10,495 nt of DNA, taken from positions 1 through 10,495 of the forward strand of contig UROF01000048.1 of NCBI GenBank assembly GCA_900549475.1, written 5' to 3'. The stretch is from an uncultured Eubacteriales bacterium (GTDB taxonomy: Bacteria > Bacillota > Clostridia > Oscillospirales > Oscillospiraceae). Positions 1-5,997 of this stretch are shown piece after piece. Numbering within the stretch: position 1 is the stretch's first letter; the number at the start of each line of letters is the position of its first letter. The notes under the pieces are model-generated. The model saw only the letters and a list, made by a program, of their open reading frames with translations. It ran no database searches and was not told where the DNA came from. Made by a program: the position numbers and the translations under genes.

Positions 1-1
1 C

Positions 2-943
2 GAGCTGTGTCTGGCGCACGGATTTTCGGTGCTGCCGCAAGAACGGAAGAATCAGACCCAGGGCATGGGCACCCGGGAGTATCGCTCCGCCGCCAAGGGC
101 CAGAGCTGGAAGTTCCGGCTGATGAACACCATCGACCAGTGTATGAGATACGCCGCCACCAAAGACGAATTTCTCTCCCTGATGGAGAGCGAGGGCTACC
201 AGGTGCGCTGGATGGACAGCCGGAAGAACATCACCTACACCACGCCAGAGGGCATGAAGTGCCGGGATGACCGGCTCCACGAGGAAAAGTACACCAAGGA
301 GGTCATGGAACGTGAATTCCGGATCCGGGCAGAGATTGTCCGTGGAAGAACTGAAACGGCTGAACCAGCCGCCGGCCCCGTCCGCACCGGCCGCGCCGCC
401 GGATGCCCCCACGGGGCAGAACTGGGACGATCTGCTGGCGGCGCTCACTGCCCTGTACCGGCTGGAAAAAACGAACAGCGACCGGCTGGAGCGCCTGGAG
501 GCCAGCGTTGGCCCACAGGAGGCCCTACTTCGGGCGTTGGGCCGACAGGTGGGGCAGCTCCCCACCCAGGCCCAACTGGAGGCGCTGGCGGGGGATGTGG
601 CCCAAATGAGGGCGGAGCTGAAACAGGCTGGGAAAAAGAGAGAGCGGCATTTTTCTCTGCCCAGGCTCAGACTTCCCAAACTGCGCCTGCCAGACATCTC
701 CTGGAGCAGTCTGCTGCTGGGGCTGACAGCCCTGGCGTTGACTGGGGGCGTGCTGTGGGCGGTCTGGTTCAGTTGGGAAAAACTCTGGAACATGATGCAC
801 ACGCTGATCCCGTGAGGGACGCCACCACCACGCACCACCACGGTGACAAAAAAGCTCTCCGCAAGGAGAGGGAAAAGAAGATTGCCATGGGACACAAAGC
901 CGATGACCACGAAGAAGAACAGAAATGGGAGCAGTCCATGTGA
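2..943 (+). CDS. Relaxase/mobilization nuclease, C-terminal part (5' end outside window)
   Basis: The reading frame is open from the window edge, so only the C-terminal ~313 residues are present and the catalytic Tyr/His region is missing. The first ~110 residues (ELCLAHGFSVLPQ ..., LMESEGYQVRWMDS, MKCRDDRLHEEKY, MEREFRIR) match the region after the nuclease domain in relaxases of Clostridia conjugative elements, which nick oriT and pilot the transferred strand. After about base 345 the frame becomes Gly/Ala/Pro-rich while another frame carries a convincing protein. It still has no stop, however, contains an element-like segment (TGWEKERAAFF), and ends with a charged tail (KIAMGHKADDHEEEQKWEQS) that lies past the stop of the overlapping gene. 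I therefore favour a relaxase running to 943 with a dual-coding stretch. The alternative is a frameshift or early end near 350. Family call is fairly sure; the exact C-terminus is less so. Confidence 0.7.
   Translation, partial: ELCLAHGFSVLPQERKNQTQGMGTREYRSAAKGQSWKFRLMNTIDQCMRYAATKDEFLSLMESEGYQVRWMDSRKNITYTTPEGMKCRDDRLHEEKYTKEVMEREFRIRAEIVRGRTETAEPAAGPVRTGRAAGCPHGAELGRSAGGAHCPVPAGKNEQRPAGAPGGQRWPTGGPTSGVGPTGGAAPHPGPTGGAGGGCGPNEGGAETGWEKERAAFFSAQAQTSQTAPARHLLEQSAAGADSPGVDWGRAVGGLVQLGKTLEHDAHADPVRDATTTHHHGDKKALRKEREKKIAMGHKADDHEEEQKWEQSM
296..303 (+). promoter_or_regulatory. Perfect Shine-Dalgarno inside the relaxase gene
   Basis: AAGGAGGT lies 8 nt before a GTG codon at 312-314 that opens the +1 frame relative to the relaxase. 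It decides the start of the nested gene, because no better start with a ribosome binding site is visible in that frame. In the relaxase frame the same bases simply encode part of TKEVME. Confidence 0.65.
312..815 (+). CDS. Small coiled-coil/membrane protein nested in the relaxase gene
   Basis: A 167-aa protein of unknown function reads in a different frame from the relaxase. The GTG start at 312 is chosen for the AAGGAGGT eight bases upstream. From N to C it has a short hydrophilic start with VEELKRLNQPP, a Pro/Ala linker, a Leu-rich helical region likely to form a coiled coil (about 35-105), a basic stretch (KKRERHF and RLRLPKLRLP) and one membrane helix at about 129-154 (LLLGLTALALTGGVLWAVWF), then a short tail. 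Its GC-ending codons and ordered hydrophobic pattern indicate real coding in 350-815. It lies entirely inside the relaxase frame, so it should be co-transcribed with it. A role at the membrane during transfer is plausible but only inferred. Confidence 0.7.
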   Translation: MNSGSGQRLSVEELKRLNQPPAPSAPAAPPDAPTGQNWDDLLAALTALYRLEKTNSDRLERLEASVGPQEALLRALGRQVGQLPTQAQLEALAGDVAQMRAELKQAGKKRERHFSLPRLRLPKLRLPDISWSSLLLGLTALALTGGVLWAVWFSWEKLWNMMHTLIP

Positions 944-971
944 ATATTTTCCTTTTCAGAGAGGAAAATAT
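944..971 (+). repeat. Inverted repeat/hairpin right after the relaxase stop
   Basis: ATATTTTCC (944-952) and GGAAAATAT (963-971) form a perfect 9-bp stem over a 10-nt loop, directly after the relaxase stop codon and before the next start. No T-run follows, so it is not a typical intrinsic terminator. It could be an mRNA-processing or stability hairpin, or a protein-binding palindrome. Confidence 0.5.
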
Positions 972-998
972 GGGAAAGGGGTTGATCGATGATTGCGC

Positions 999-1253
999 AT
1001 GGAGATCAGGGAGCAGAGCAAGATCGTGGAGCTCTGGCTCACCCGGGAGGAGCGGGACGACCCCGCCTTCCGGGAGTCGCTGAAGCCTATCTATCAGCAA
1101 TATAAGGATCAAAAATATCTGGTGGCGGTCTTTCTCTCCGGAGAGGAGGATCTGTACCAGCAGACCCGGGACCTGCTGCTCTACAACCGCCGGCGGCTGG
1201 CAGAGAAGGAAGTCCAGGCGGAGAAGCAGGCCGGGCTGGTGATGGGTTCGTAA
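999..1253 (+). CDS. Small conserved mobile-element protein, function unknown
   Basis: An acidic/basic soluble protein of 84 aa from ATG 999, or 86 aa from the in-frame TTG at 993; an in-frame TGA just before the TTG rules out longer forms. An AAGGGG motif at 975-980 is 12 nt from the TTG and 18 nt from the ATG, so the TTG is possible. The sequence begins MEIREQSKIVELWLT and continues with KPIYQQYKDQKYLVAVFLSG and a helical C-terminus (LLLYNRRRLAEKEVQAEKQA). I recognise this pattern only as a small protein that accompanies relaxase genes in Clostridia elements; no biochemical role is known to me. No signal peptide, membrane helix or catalytic motif is visible. It is the last gene before a strong terminator, so probably the end of the mobilization operon. 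Confidence 0.75.
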   Translation: MEIREQSKIVELWLTREERDDPAFRESLKPIYQQYKDQKYLVAVFLSGEEDLYQQTRDLLLYNRRRLAEKEVQAEKQAGLVMGS

Positions 1254-1259
1254 AAAAAT

Positions 1260-1292
1260 GGGGAGGCGGCCAAACTGCCTCCCCAAATTTTT
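1260..1292 (+). terminator. Intrinsic terminator ending the mobilization operon
   Basis: GGGGAGGCGG pairs with CTGCCTCCCC (10-bp stem with one G-U, loop CCAAA) and is followed by AAATTTTT. It starts 6 nt after the stop of the small protein. An A-run just upstream (TAAAAAAAT) could let it also stop transcription from the other side. It separates this operon from rhuM-recombinase. Confidence 0.85.
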
Positions 1293-1302
1293 GCGTTTCC
1301 CC

Positions 1303-1331
1303 TTGCAATTTCGGGAAAGTTCATATACAAT
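1303..1331 (+). promoter_or_regulatory. Sigma-A-type promoter for rhuM-recombinase
   Basis: TTGCAA (1303-1308) and TACAAT (1326-1331) are separated by 17 nt, one mismatch each from consensus. They lie just after the terminator and about 55 nt before the rhuM start. This should drive both rhuM and the recombinase, and by read-through the spoVT tail fused to it. Confidence 0.75.
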
Positions 1332-1332
1332 G

Positions 1333-1358
1333 TTATCTGATATAAGAACGATAGATAA
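1333..1358 (+). promoter_or_regulatory. Possible operator: inverted repeat in the rhuM 5' UTR
   Basis: TTATCT (1333-1338) and AGATAA (1353-1358) are perfect inverted half-sites, 14 nt apart, placed at and just after the expected transcription start. The position suits a repressor that controls the excision operon. The half-sites are short and AT-rich, so chance is possible; a regulator is not identified. Confidence 0.3.
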
Positions 1359-1384
1359 AACCTTATTGTTGGAAGGAGGAACCT

Positions 1385-2410
1385 ATGGAGAAACAGCCAA
1401 GTCCCAGGGGGGAGATTCTGCTCTATGAAAACGGAGGCGAGAAGGAGTTCGTCAGCGTGGTATTTCAGGACGAGACCTTCTGGCTCACCCAGAGCGGCAT
1501 GGCGGAGCTGTTTGACTGCTCCACTGACAACATCTCCCTGCATCTGAAAAACATCTACGCTGAGGAGGAGCTGACGCCGGAGGCAACTACCGAGAAAATC
1601 TCGGTGGTTCGTCAGGAGGGCTCCCGGCAGGTCCGCCGCACCCTGGAGCACTACAACCTGGATGCCATCATCGCCGTGGGATACCGGGTGAACTCCAAGA
1701 AGGCCACCCGGTTCCGCCAGTGGGCCACCAAAACGCTGAAGGAATACATCCAGAAGGGCTTCGTCCTCAACGATGAGATGCTGAAAAACGGCCGCCCCTT
1801 CGGCAGGGACTACTTCGACGAGCTGCTGGAACGCATCCGGGAGATCCGGGCCAGCGAGCGCCGGGCCTATCAGAAGATCGCCGATGTGTTCGAGCAGTGC
1901 AGCTATGACTATGATAAAAACAGCGAGACCACCCGGGCCTTCTACGCCTTCGTCCAGAACAAGCTCCACTTCGCTGTCACCGGAAAGACGGCGGCGGAGC
2001 TGATCGCGGAGCGGGCCACCCCGGACAGCCCCACCATGGGCCTGACCACCTGGAAGGGGGCGCCGGATGGGAAGATCCTCAAGAGCGACACCCTGGTGGC
2101 CAAGAACTATCTAAACGAAAAGGAGCTCTCCCGCCTGAACCGCCTGGTGACCATGTTCATCGACTACGCCGAGCTGATGGCGGAGGATCAGGTACCCATG
2201 TCCATGGAGGACTGGTTGCGGGAGACCGACCGATTCCTCACCAACAACCGCCGGAACGTGCTGGAGGGCAAGGGCCGCATCTCCCGCGAGGCAGCGATGA
2301 AGAAGGTGGGTGCCGTGTATGAGGAGTTCCGCAAAAAGCAGGACGCCGACTACATCTCCGACTTTGACAGGGCCATAGAAAAATATCTGAAAGGGGGCGG
2401 CAGCACATGA
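1385..2410 (+). CDS. rhuM: RhuM-family (virulence RhuM) protein
   Basis: A 341-aa full-length member of the RhuM family, named for a gene on Salmonella pathogenicity island 3. The biochemical role is unresolved. The ATG at 1385 follows AAGGAGG at 1373-1379. The N-terminal region (about 10-110) has the family hallmarks: VVFQDETFWLTQSGMAELF, a helix-turn-helix-like stretch (CSTDNISLHLKNIY), then YNLDAIIAVGYRVNSKKATRFRQWA. The middle and C-terminal helical part includes QNKLHFAVTGKTAAEL, AKNYLNEKELSRLNRLVTMF and a terminal EKYLKGGGST. There is no signal peptide, so it is cytosolic. The stop overlaps the recombinase start as ATGA, implying translational coupling. RhuM genes are common on islands and elements; here a regulatory, excision-accessory or defence role is possible, but none is shown by the sequence. 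Confidence 0.9.
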   Translation: MEKQPSPRGEILLYENGGEKEFVSVVFQDETFWLTQSGMAELFDCSTDNISLHLKNIYAEEELTPEATTEKISVVRQEGSRQVRRTLEHYNLDAIIAVGYRVNSKKATRFRQWATKTLKEYIQKGFVLNDEMLKNGRPFGRDYFDELLERIREIRASERRAYQKIADVFEQCSYDYDKNSETTRAFYAFVQNKLHFAVTGKTAAELIAERATPDSPTMGLTTWKGAPDGKILKSDTLVAKNYLNEKELSRLNRLVTMFIDYAELMAEDQVPMSMEDWLRETDRFLTNNRRNVLEGKGRISREAAMKKVGAVYEEFRKKQDADYISDFDRAIEKYLKGGGST

Positions 2411-4614
2411 CTGAGACCTTTGACATCGCCGGCTACACCCGAATCTCCGTGGATGACGAGCTGGACCGGGACAATGTGTCCATCGAGAACCAGAAAGCCA
2501 TCATCCAGGACTTCGTGGCCCACAAGTTCCCCGGCAGCACCCTCACCTTCTACGAGGATCGGGACCGCTCCGGCTACACCTTCGAGCAGCGGGAGGGCTA
2601 CCAGGCCATGCGGCGGGGTCTCATGTCCCACCAGTACGACATCCTGGTGGTGAAGGACTTCTCCCGCTTCTCCCGGCGCAACAGCCGGGGGCTGGTGGAG
2701 CTGGAGGATCTTCGGGACGCCGGGGTGCGGATCATCTCCATTGGGGACAACATCGATTTTCCCAATGACGACGACTGGCTGAAGATCCAGTTCCAGTTCC
2801 TCATCAACGAGATGCCGGTCACCGACACCAGCAAAAAGGTAAAGAACGTCATCAAACGGCGGCAGGCGGACGGAAAATGGATCTGCGCCGCCCCCTACGG
2901 CTACATCGTGAACAAAAGGCAGGAGTTCGAGATCGTCCCCACCGAGGCGGACGTGGTGCGCACCATCTTCCGCCTCTACAACGAGGAGGGCTGGGGGTAT
3001 AAGAAGATCGCCAATTACCTCACCGACCAGGGCGTCCCCACCCCCCGCATGGCGGAGCGGGACCGGAAGGAGGCCGCCGGAGAGGAGTACAGCCGGACGG
3101 TGAAGCCCGTCTGGGCCATCGTGACGGTCCAGGGCATCCTGGACAACGACTTCTACATCGGCACCCTGCGGCAGGGGAAGTACACCCGGAGGAAGATCAA
3201 CGGCAAAGATGTGCGCCGGGACGAGGAGGAGCAGATCGTCATCGAAAACCACCACCAGGCCATCATCGACTACCGCACCTTCGCCACCACCCGGGCCCTG
3301 CGGGAAAAGCGCTCCACCTCCCACTACCGAGGGGTGAAGAAGTATGACAACACCTACTCCGGCTTCCTGGTGTGCGGGGACTGTGGAGCCCCCATGTTCT
3401 CCCTGAGCCGTAGCGACCTGAAGAGTGCCTACACCTGCGGCACCTACCACCGCCGGGGCCTGAAGGGCTGCACCAGCCACCACATCCGGGCCGACAAGCT
3501 GGACGAGCTGCTGAAAGCCTACGTCCGGCAGGTGATGGATCACTCGGCGGACATGCTGGAGCGGCTCAACGAGGACCTGGCCCGGGAGCAGGAGGACGTG
3601 GCGGAGACGGAGCAGAGCGCCGACCGCCTGGCGGAGGTGCTCTCTGACCTCCAGGAGGAGCTGAAGGTCACCAAGCGCCAGCGCATCCGGGATCTGATGA
3701 AGCACCCGGACCAGGAGGACATCCTGGAGCAGACCTACGACGAGCTGGAGGGCGACCTGCAAAAAAGGATCGAGGGCATCGGTCACCAGATCGAGCTGCT
3801 GTCCGACAAGCGCAACACCATTATCCGGGTGAACCGGGCGGCCCGCACGGCCATGGAGGTGTTCCGGGACATCCTGAATAAAGAGCGGCTGGAGCGCCGG
3901 GACCTGGAGCTGATCATCCGGAAGATCAAGGTCTATGAGGACCGGCTGGAGATCCAGCTCCAGGCGGACGTGGACAGCATCCTGCGCAGCGGGACGCTGT
4001 CGGAGGGCGCGGCGGAGGAAGCCGCCGTGGCCGCCATGGCCGAGGTTCCGGAGGGTACCGTAAATTTTAAGCCAGGCATGGGACATATCTCACCTGTCAC
4101 CATCGTCCAGGAGGCAAAACAGCATCCGGACAAGGTGTTCCATGCCAATGTTATCAGTGACGGTGACCCCCTGGAGATTTACACCAGCCGGGACGGCGAG
4201 GTAATCTTCAAAAAGTATTCCCTGATGGGCGGATTGGATGAGTTCGCCGCTCAATTTTGCGAAACACTGTCCAAGAGCTGCGGCGCCATCACCGCCGTCA
4301 CCGACCGGGATGCCATCATCGCCGTGGCCGGCGGCGGCAAGCGGGAGCTGATGGGCAAGCGCATCAGCCCCCAGCTGGAGCAGATCATGGAGGACCGCAA
4401 GATCTATCAGCACAGCGGTGACGACCGCCGGGTCTTTGTTACGGAGTCCGGAGATAAATACGCCGCCGCTGTAGCTGCCCCTATCATCTCTGAAGGAGAT
4501 GTCCTGGGCCTGGTACTGTTCATTGAGGACGGTGAGCCCCAAGTCACCGGAGAAACCGAGTATAAGTTGGCCCAGACCATCGCCGCTTTCCTGGGCAAGC
4601 ATATGGAAAGCTGA
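2407..4614 (+). CDS. Large serine recombinase fused in frame to the SpoVT C-terminal domain
   Basis: 735 aa. Residues 1-~150 are a resolvase-type catalytic domain with GYTRIS (R12, nucleophile S14), SIENQKAI, YEDRDRSGY and DFSRFSRR (R87, R90). The recombinase DNA-binding domain follows at about 165-290, then a zinc ribbon with C323-x2-C326 and C344/C355, and a long Glu/Arg-rich coiled coil around 375-480. KVYEDRLEIQLQADVDSIL (about 515-535) is a usual near-C-terminal segment of such enzymes. Instead of ending, the frame continues through ~45 variable residues and becomes SpoVT from G586 (GDPLEIYTSRDGEVIFKKYS) to the end. Catalytic residues look intact, so integration and excision activity is likely. 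The SpoVT tail comes from the host gene, not the recombinase family. Start ATG overlaps the rhuM stop. Expression should depend on the promoter at 1303-1331. Whether the chimera is made and tolerated as a protein is unknown. Confidence 0.9.
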   Translation: MTETFDIAGYTRISVDDELDRDNVSIENQKAIIQDFVAHKFPGSTLTFYEDRDRSGYTFEQREGYQAMRRGLMSHQYDILVVKDFSRFSRRNSRGLVELEDLRDAGVRIISIGDNIDFPNDDDWLKIQFQFLINEMPVTDTSKKVKNVIKRRQADGKWICAAPYGYIVNKRQEFEIVPTEADVVRTIFRLYNEEGWGYKKIANYLTDQGVPTPRMAERDRKEAAGEEYSRTVKPVWAIVTVQGILDNDFYIGTLRQGKYTRRKINGKDVRRDEEEQIVIENHHQAIIDYRTFATTRALREKRSTSHYRGVKKYDNTYSGFLVCGDCGAPMFSLSRSDLKSAYTCGTYHRRGLKGCTSHHIRADKLDELLKAYVRQVMDHSADMLERLNEDLAREQEDVAETEQSADRLAEVLSDLQEELKVTKRQRIRDLMKHPDQEDILEQTYDELEGDLQKRIEGIGHQIELLSDKRNTIIRVNRAARTAMEVFRDILNKERLERRDLELIIRKIKVYEDRLEIQLQADVDSILRSGTLSEGAAEEAAVAAMAEVPEGTVNFKPGMGHISPVTIVQEAKQHPDKVFHANVISDGDPLEIYTSRDGEVIFKKYSLMGGLDEFAAQFCETLSKSCGAITAVTDRDAIIAVAGGGKRELMGKRISPQLEQIMEDRKIYQHSGDDRRVFVTESGDKYAAAVAAPIISEGDVLGLVLFIEDGEPQVTGETEYKLAQTIAAFLGKHMES
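4156..4170 (+). other. Putative attachment junction (element/spoVT boundary)
   Basis: AGTGACGGTGACCCC marks where SpoVT similarity begins: downstream codons read GDPLEIYTSRDGEV as in SpoVT, upstream codons (KVFHANVISD) do not match SpoVT. The site has two close GTGAC copies with GA dinucleotides at 4159-4160 and 4165-4166. TndX/TnpX-type serine recombinases are known to exchange at a GA core, so one of these may be the crossover. Exact position is inference. Confidence 0.55.
4162..4614 (+). pseudogene. spoVT: spoVT 3' portion (AbrB domain removed by element insertion)
   Basis: The last 150 residues match SpoVT, the forespore regulator of late sporulation genes and germination. Seen are the end of the AbrB fold (GDPLEIYTSRDGEVIFKKYS), then the GAF-like SpoVT C-terminal domain with VTDRDAIIAVAGG, ISPQLEQIM, AAAVAAPII, DVLGLVLFI and EYKLAQTIAAFLGKHMES. 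The B. subtilis protein is 178 aa with this motif at residue 31, so about 30 N-terminal residues carrying most of the DNA-binding strand-helix are missing and the rest is complete. The gene has no own promoter or start here; it is read as the C-terminus of the recombinase. The frame has no lesions, which fits a recent or reversible interruption better than old decay. Confidence 0.85.
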
Positions 4615-4630
4615 ATTTCCTTGCAGGGAC

Positions 4631-4659
4631 TTGCGTTTTCTGCCGCAAAGCCGTAAACT
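4631..4659 (+). promoter_or_regulatory. Possible promoter for the DUF6951-like gene
   Basis: TTGCGT (4631-4636) and TAAACT (4654-4659), 17-nt spacing, lie in the spoVT-downstream gap 52 nt before the next ATG. The same place holds TTGCG/CGCAA inverted arms (4631-4635, 4644-4648) without a T-run, so no clear terminator after spoVT. Moderate match only. Confidence 0.4.
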
Positions 4660-4710
4660 GGATGGGACAAACACCAGGCTGTCCGCAGCCCGGAGAAGGA
4701 GAAGCCTATT

Positions 4711-5037
4711 ATGACAAAAGTCCGTATCCAGCCCGGTATCTGCAATCTGCCCACCACAGTGACCGCCTCCTCGGAGGATCAGATGGAGGTGACGGTAAAA
4801 GTCGTCTCCGGCTGCGAGGCCATTCAGAAAATGATGGACGCTTTGGGAGACACCTTTGACGCCTTTGAGCTGTGTCTCGTAAAGCCCGGCCAGGGACCGT
4901 TTTATGACTATGCCGCAGAACATTTCCCCGGCCATGCCGCCTGTCCCGCCATCAATGGCATCATCAAATGTGTGGAGGCGGAGTGCCGCCTGGCGCTGCC
5001 CGCAGATGCTTCCATCACTTTTCTCAAAGAGGAGTAA
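4711..5037 (+). CDS. DUF6951-like small cysteine-containing protein
   Basis: A 108-aa cytosolic protein; ATG 4711 has AAGGAG at 4696-4701. The likely family is DUF6951, from my memory of its pattern, and its function is unknown. Seen: an N-terminal beta-rich part starting KVRIQPGICNLPTTV, SGCEAIQKMM, and a C-terminal CPAINGIIKCVEAECRLALP. Cysteines at 11, 35, 55, 78, 87 and 92, with GIC, SGC and ACP looking like the conserved set, suggest metal or cluster binding or redox chemistry, but no known cofactor motif is complete. It follows spoVT by ~100 nt in the same direction and ends at a strong terminator. With spoVT interrupted, its expression may now rely on its own promoter or on element read-through. 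Confidence 0.75.
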   Translation: MTKVRIQPGICNLPTTVTASSEDQMEVTVKVVSGCEAIQKMMDALGDTFDAFELCLVKPGQGPFYDYAAEHFPGHAACPAINGIIKCVEAECRLALPADASITFLKEE

Positions 5038-5045
5038 ACAACACA

Positions 5046-5090
5046 AAAACACCACGTCCGGAAGCCGACAGCTTCCGGACGTGGTGTTTT
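5046..5090. terminator. Perfect 20-bp bidirectional terminator between convergent genes
   Basis: AAAACACCACGTCCGGAAGC (5046-5065) and its exact reverse complement (5071-5090) enclose the 5-nt loop CGACA. On both strands the stem ends in a T-run (TTTT on +, TTTTT on -). It lies between the DUF6951-like stop and the metQ stop and can end both transcripts. Confidence 0.93.
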
Positions 5091-5109
5091 ATTCTCTTAT
5101 ATCGTCAGA

Positions 5110-5997
5110 TCAAAACAGGGGCACCACAGCGCCGTCATAGGTCTCCTCAATGAAGGTTCTGACCTCGTCGGACTCCAGAGCCGCCAGCAGAGCCTGAACG
5201 CCCTCATCGTTCTCGTTGCCCTCCTTGACAGTGAGGACATTGGCATAGGCGGTAGCGGCCTCACCCTCAGCAGACTCGATGGCCAGGGCATCAGAAATCT
5301 TCAGTCCCGCATCAATGGCGTAGTTGCCGTTGATGACCGCCAGATCCACATCCTTCAGGGAGTCAGGCAGCAGGCGGGCCTCCAGCTCCACGATCTCCAG
5401 GTTCTTGGGGTTATCCACGATGTCGTTGACAGTGGCAGTGATACCGGCACCCTCCTTCAGGGTGATAAGGCCCTCCTGCTCCAGCAGCAGCAGAGCGCGG
5501 CCGCCGTTGGTGGCATCGTTGGGAATAGCGACCTGAGCGCCGTCAGCCAGTTCCTCAATGGAGGCAGTCTTACCGGCATAGAGGCCGAAAGGCTCATAGT
5601 GGATGCTGCCCACGCTGACCAGGTGGTAGCCGTTATCCTCATTGAACTGGTTCATGTAGGTGATGTGCTGGAAGTAGTTGGCATCCAGCTCACCCTCTTC
5701 CACGGCATCATTGGGCATGATGTAATCGTCAAACTCCACGATATCCAGGGTGTAGCCCTCTTCCGCCAGCACTCCCTTTGCGACCTCCAGGATCTCCGCA
5801 TGGGGAGCGGGGGTGGCGCCTACGGTAATGACTTTTCCGTCAGCAGTATCTCCGCTGTCAGAAGCGTTATCTGCCGTGTTATTGCCAGCGGTGCTGTTAT
5901 TGGCGGCACCGTTGTTGGCAGTGTTGTTGCCGCCGCAGGCAGCAAGGCCCAGCACAAGGCACAGGGCAAGAGCAAGTACAATCAGTCTTCTTTTCAT
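5110..5997 (-). CDS. metQ: Methionine-binding lipoprotein MetQ (NLPA family)
   Basis: A 295-aa substrate-binding lipoprotein of the methionine ABC importer, anchored outside the cytoplasmic membrane. The start at 5997 is chosen because it gives a proper signal peptide (MKRRLIVLALALCLVLGLAAC) with lipobox LAAC, C21 being the lipidated residue. It also overlaps the metI stop as ATGA and has AGGAG just upstream. An upstream extension in the same frame would run deep into metI and is rejected. Residues 22-52 are an Asn/Ala/Thr/Asp-rich linker. The NLPA domain runs from KVITVGATPAPHAEIL to the end, with DDYIMPNDAVEEGELDANYFQH and VAIPNDATNGGRALLLLE as expected for MetQ. Length is slightly above usual because of the linker. 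It is the last gene of metNIQ. Confidence 0.95.
   Translation of the reverse strand: MKRRLIVLALALCLVLGLAACGGNNTANNGAANNSTAGNNTADNASDSGDTADGKVITVGATPAPHAEILEVAKGVLAEEGYTLDIVEFDDYIMPNDAVEEGELDANYFQHITYMNQFNEDNGYHLVSVGSIHYEPFGLYAGKTASIEELADGAQVAIPNDATNGGRALLLLEQEGLITLKEGAGITATVNDIVDNPKNLEIVELEARLLPDSLKDVDLAVINGNYAIDAGLKISDALAIESAEGEAATAYANVLTVKEGNENDEGVQALLAALESDEVRTFIEETYDGAVVPLF

Larger units (their letters stand above)
1..4164. mobile_element. Recombinase-proximal end of an integrative conjugative/mobilizable element inserted in spoVT
   Basis: The segment contains a relaxase C-terminus, a nested membrane-protein gene, a small element-associated protein, a RhuM-family protein and a large serine recombinase, all on the + strand. 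This set is typical of integrative conjugative or mobilizable elements of Clostridia. The right boundary is placed at about 4159-4167, where the recombinase reading frame changes into spoVT sequence. The left end is outside the window, so length, conjugation genes and cargo are unknown. Seen: gene content and the SpoVT transition. Inferred: that this is the physical element end. The exact crossover base cannot be fixed without attL or an empty spoVT allele. Confidence 0.85.

Noticed and set aside
2350..4086. 578-codon open frame on the - strand opposite the recombinase
   Set aside because: Val/Leu/His/Gly-rich mirror of strongly biased GC-ending codons; the + strand has clear recombinase domains.
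4621..4660. Terminator after spoVT
   Set aside because: Only a 5-bp TTGCG/CGCAA pairing and no T-run follows; promoter-like bases fit the place better.
4090..5055. 321-codon - strand frame opposite spoVT tail and the DUF6951-like gene
   Set aside because: No domain or start signal; both + strand genes are convincing and the frame crosses an intergenic gap.
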